Source: Phycomyces blakesleeanus NRRL 1555(-)
Lineage: Eukaryota > Mucoromycota > Mucoromycetes > Mucorales > Phycomycetaceae
Direction of reading: 5' to 3'
Length of the DNA stretch: 64,000 nucleotides
NCBI RefSeq assembly: GCF_001638985.1
Contig: NW_017265139.1
Span: forward strand, 1,984,001-2,048,000
Part shown: one piece after another, positions 60,831 to 64,000 of the stretch
Layout of the letters: every line of letters starts with the position of its first letter
How positions within the stretch are numbered: the stretch's first letter is position 1
Position numbers and translations under genes: made by a program
The notes under the pieces: generated by a model
Seen by the model: the letters and a program-made list of their open reading frames with translations, nothing else
What the model was told of the DNA's origin: nothing
Database searches by the model: none

Positions 60831-62763
60831 TATTATATATAGGCAGTTTTATATATTTATTCAAAGAAGAAGTATTTGGAAATCAAATCTATACATTAAC
60901 AAAACGTCAAAGATGGAGAGTAGGTATGTACATGTATATATAAAACGCGACCTTTTTCTTTCCTTTTGTTTCCATGGCAACCAATACATATATTTAATTT
61001 CTTCCCACGTGAGTATAATGTATAAGATCTTATAGAAACAAGAGGTGTCTTCTTCTTCTTTAGAATTGTAGTATTCTATATATCAATCTAGTATATATAT
61101 ATAATTGTATGGCGCAATCGGAGATAACGATCAATATACCTAAAGGTATTATTAAATTTACAAAAATAATAATACTAACAACAATAACATCATAAAGTCT
61201 TGATCATTTTAAAGCTAGGCGGTATAAGTACTATTGAAACAAAAGAAGAGGAAAAAGAAAATCCACCTCTACCACCCTATCATATCCACTGTCCCCTCGC
61301 TCTTTCTTATGGTTGTCAAAACTGGGATATAAAATGTGCCTATTTTTCTTGACTTTTAATATGAAAAATCACCCGGGCTACTGTAGCTGTATATATATTT
61401 TTTTAAAAAAAAGTCTATTGTTGCAGTGAACGCGAAACTGAACTTCAATATTTTTAGATTTTAAAAAAGAAAGAAAAAAGAAGGGCAACAGAATAAAACG
61501 AAGTTCTTGAAGACAATACCCCTGTGACAAGCCCATTAACAAGATGACTGTAACTAAGCTTGGGTATTAAGATGCTAAAAGAAAAAAGAAAAAAAAGAAA
61601 AAGGTATATAATTACCTTACACTTGCACAAGTTGCATAAGTTACACACACAAATATACATTCTCCAGCTATAATATAAAAAAAATATAGATAATCTGTCA
61701 AGGAACTATTTTTTTTGCTATCCTCTGAGGAAGATTTTCTTGTTTCTAATTTTTTTGTTTGTAAATTCACCCAAACACTAGAAGCCAGAACGTAAAAGTT
61801 CAGGTTACAGTAAAGAAGTGTATACATATGTTTAAGAAATATTGAGATTTTTTTTGGAAATGTATCAACAAGTATTATTTGCGCAGTATCCGTCAAGTGT
61901 GTGTAGTCATGGTTACAAATGACTAGAATGTTATGTGATCAAATTACGATTTTTTTGTTAGTTTCTAAGGAGATCAAAAAGGCAATTTTGATACAGATTA
62001 AGAACTAAACAAGTGAAGAGCAAGTGAAGAGCAAGGACTATTCCTCTATTTGAGCTCATTTAACTCTGGATGACACAAAAAACGAAGAAAGAAAAAGGGA
62101 AGCCTGGTTTCAATGTTTGTTTAGTAGAATACGAGCCACAAATGAGGATTTTGGCTAAAATGGGGAGTTTTTTTTTGATAACGAACAAGAACAATCTTAT
62201 TTTGAGCTCTACCTAAGGTTTCACTGCGGATGTAAAATGTATTGGTATATTTACTGGGAAAGGCTTAGTGAAATGAGAGTGTTCGATTCTAGTGTTATTA
62301 CAGCCACAAGTTCCTGAACAGTAAGATCCATTATCGTTATTATCATAATATTTTTTTTAAAAAAAAAAACATATAGAAATAAATATAATTATGCCAAAAA
62401 GCTATCTCATATCCGCAAACACTAAACCCATATATAAAATAATAGTATTCTTAGGCGGAGTACTGTCAGATAAAAATATTGAAACAAATTCAAAAGGAAA
62501 CACACACACACAATTGATTTACCTCTCTTTTTTTTTAACTCTGGGTTACACCGTAAAGCTTGTACTTTGTTATGAGTTTCTAAAGTTTGTGTCTTGGCAT
62601 TGTAGATATGATAGTATGTGGATCTACTATTACTGACATTTGGTTATTATTTGATCCTTTTTTTTATAACTTTATATATAATTTGGAGATAATATATGTG
62701 TGAGCCTAAAGGCATTTGTTCAGTATCTGTACTGCCTATTATTATTATTATTATGTATACGTA

Positions 62764-62800
<37 letters not shown>

Positions 62801-64000
62801 ATTCTATTTTAAAAGTAAAAATAAAGTTGCTGACAAATAAAGAGAGAAGAAATTAAAAATAAAAATAAAAATAAAGGGTACAAACATTTACATCCTTTAA
62901 TTTTGACAGCAAAAATGAATTTTAATTTATTTAATTTTTTATGATTAATTCTTTGTTAGCTAAAAAAAAATGTTAAAAAAAATGATATTTTGATATAATT
63001 TCAAGAGTTATATGTATATTTGCTATTGAACCTTTCAAAAAAGGAATATATGTATATATATATAATGCACATGATGTATAGGACGTAAAATATATTTAAA
63101 GAAAAAACCAATTGAAACCAAATACAGCTCTCTTAGTTACTTTCACACACTGAAAAATAAAATATATAATGAGTGTGGCGATAATAATAATTTCTATATA
63201 TATAAAGATCAACCTTTTTTTTCTTGTTTTTAGTTGTGGCGGATGTCTAAACATATTTGTATTTTATTCATCTTATTTTTATTATGATTTGTGGCTAGGG
63301 CTTGGCATTTGGATTTGGATTTTTGTTATTTATTCATTATTCTTATCGCAATTATTAAAATCGGCATAATAATCGAATATTACTATTCTTTCTATAATAG
63401 CGTAACAATGCCTTTTATTTACATATATGAAAATAACCAGAACATAATACCAGAGAGAGAGAGAAGCATTCTCATTATTAGGCTTAACATATGATTGTGC
63501 GTGCGAAATATATATAGATCTAGATATAGACACTAGATAAAAGATAAAAGATAAAAGATAATAGATCATGGATATACATATGGATATGGATATACTACAC
63601 ACATTTTCTTTTGACAATTCTGTCAAAATACATACACAGATACATAATTGTTAATTATGTCAAGTATCCTTATGTGTTTTTTCTTCTTCTTCTCACAGTC
63701 TTCTGATTTTTTTTGTCTATTTGATGTGTTTTGTATTTATTTAATATTTACTATTACTACTAGTATTCGGATTAGTACTAGTATTAATATTAATATTATA
63801 CTTGCGTTTTACAGCATTGAGCTAATGTATATATTGTATAACATTATATTACAAAATAAAATAAATTAGAAGATTATAATTAGTTGTACAAACCTTGTTG
63901 AACAAATCTAGTAATAATCTCAACTTTTATGTGTATGTGTATCTCACCCAAAGATTTTTTTTGTAAACCTTAAGATTGTTTTTGGAATAACGCACTATTC
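60831..64000. other. AT-rich terminal region, no convincing gene
   Basis: Only short ORFs without motifs. The longest coding-like one (minus strand, 61612-61896) contains VLASSVWVNLQTKKLETRKS but has no clear start or domain. An AT microsatellite lies at about 62765-62798, and T-run/A-run tracts lie near 61400 and 62350. Confidence 0.6.
60968..60984. promoter_or_regulatory. perfect X-box-like palindrome
   Basis: GTTTCCATGGCAAC matches the RFX X-box consensus GTTNCCATGGNAAC at every defined base. It follows a CGACCTTTTTCTTTCC tract shared with the site at 54175. No gene start is obvious nearby, so function is unproven. Confidence 0.35.

Noticed and set aside
61454..61896. Minus-strand ORFs near 61.5-61.9 kb that could be two exons of a small membrane protein
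   Set aside because: There is no ATG at a sensible place, no recognisable domain, and the second piece is low-complexity. Kept only as a note.

Overview
The window looks like nuclear DNA from an early-diverging fungus, most likely Mucoromycota (inference). It is very AT-rich, its genes are cut by many short GT-AG introns, intergenic DNA is full of microsatellites, and the gene set is fungal: VTC4, DSC3, GGA, a group III hybrid histidine kinase and a UPF0658 Golgi protein. A propionyl-CoA carboxylase alpha subunit fits an early-diverging lineage better than Dikarya. No species is claimed. Gene models were spliced by hand, and every accepted model keeps reading frame across all its introns.

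Layout. Positions 459-7252 hold three minus-strand genes head to tail: VTC4 (polyphosphate polymerase), PCCA (propionyl-CoA carboxylase alpha) and DSC3 (Dsc E3 ligase subunit). DSC3 shares a promoter region of about 560 bp with the divergent plus-strand GGA clathrin adaptor (7812-10778). After a 3.6 kb AT-rich gap comes an orphan seven-transmembrane protein (14384-16328). The stretch 16.3-33.3 kb is gene-poor. It holds a small intronless gene (22302-22676), a ten-exon Myb/SANT plus U-box-like protein (24993-27231), a palindromic MITE-like element (29231-29346), a tRNA-like gene with abnormal long hairpins (29908-29997) and several decayed coding relics.

The centrepiece is a minus-strand hybrid histidine kinase at 33309-47171. 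It is predicted at 4177 residues, with about 35 tandem 92-residue HAMP units where Nik1/Os-1-type kinases usually have about five or six. Twenty-eight of these lie in one 8.3 kb exon as a 276-bp coding repeat.

Downstream lie a UPF0658 Golgi membrane protein (49741-52038), an ADP-ribosylglycohydrolase family gene (56857-58636) and, beyond it, a decayed second copy of the UPF0658 gene (about 59255-60830). The rest to 64000 shows no convincing gene.

The genes do not form one pathway. Loose themes are endomembrane trafficking and quality control (GGA, DSC3, UPF0658, VTC4 on the vacuole) and environmental sensing (the kinase and the 7TM protein).
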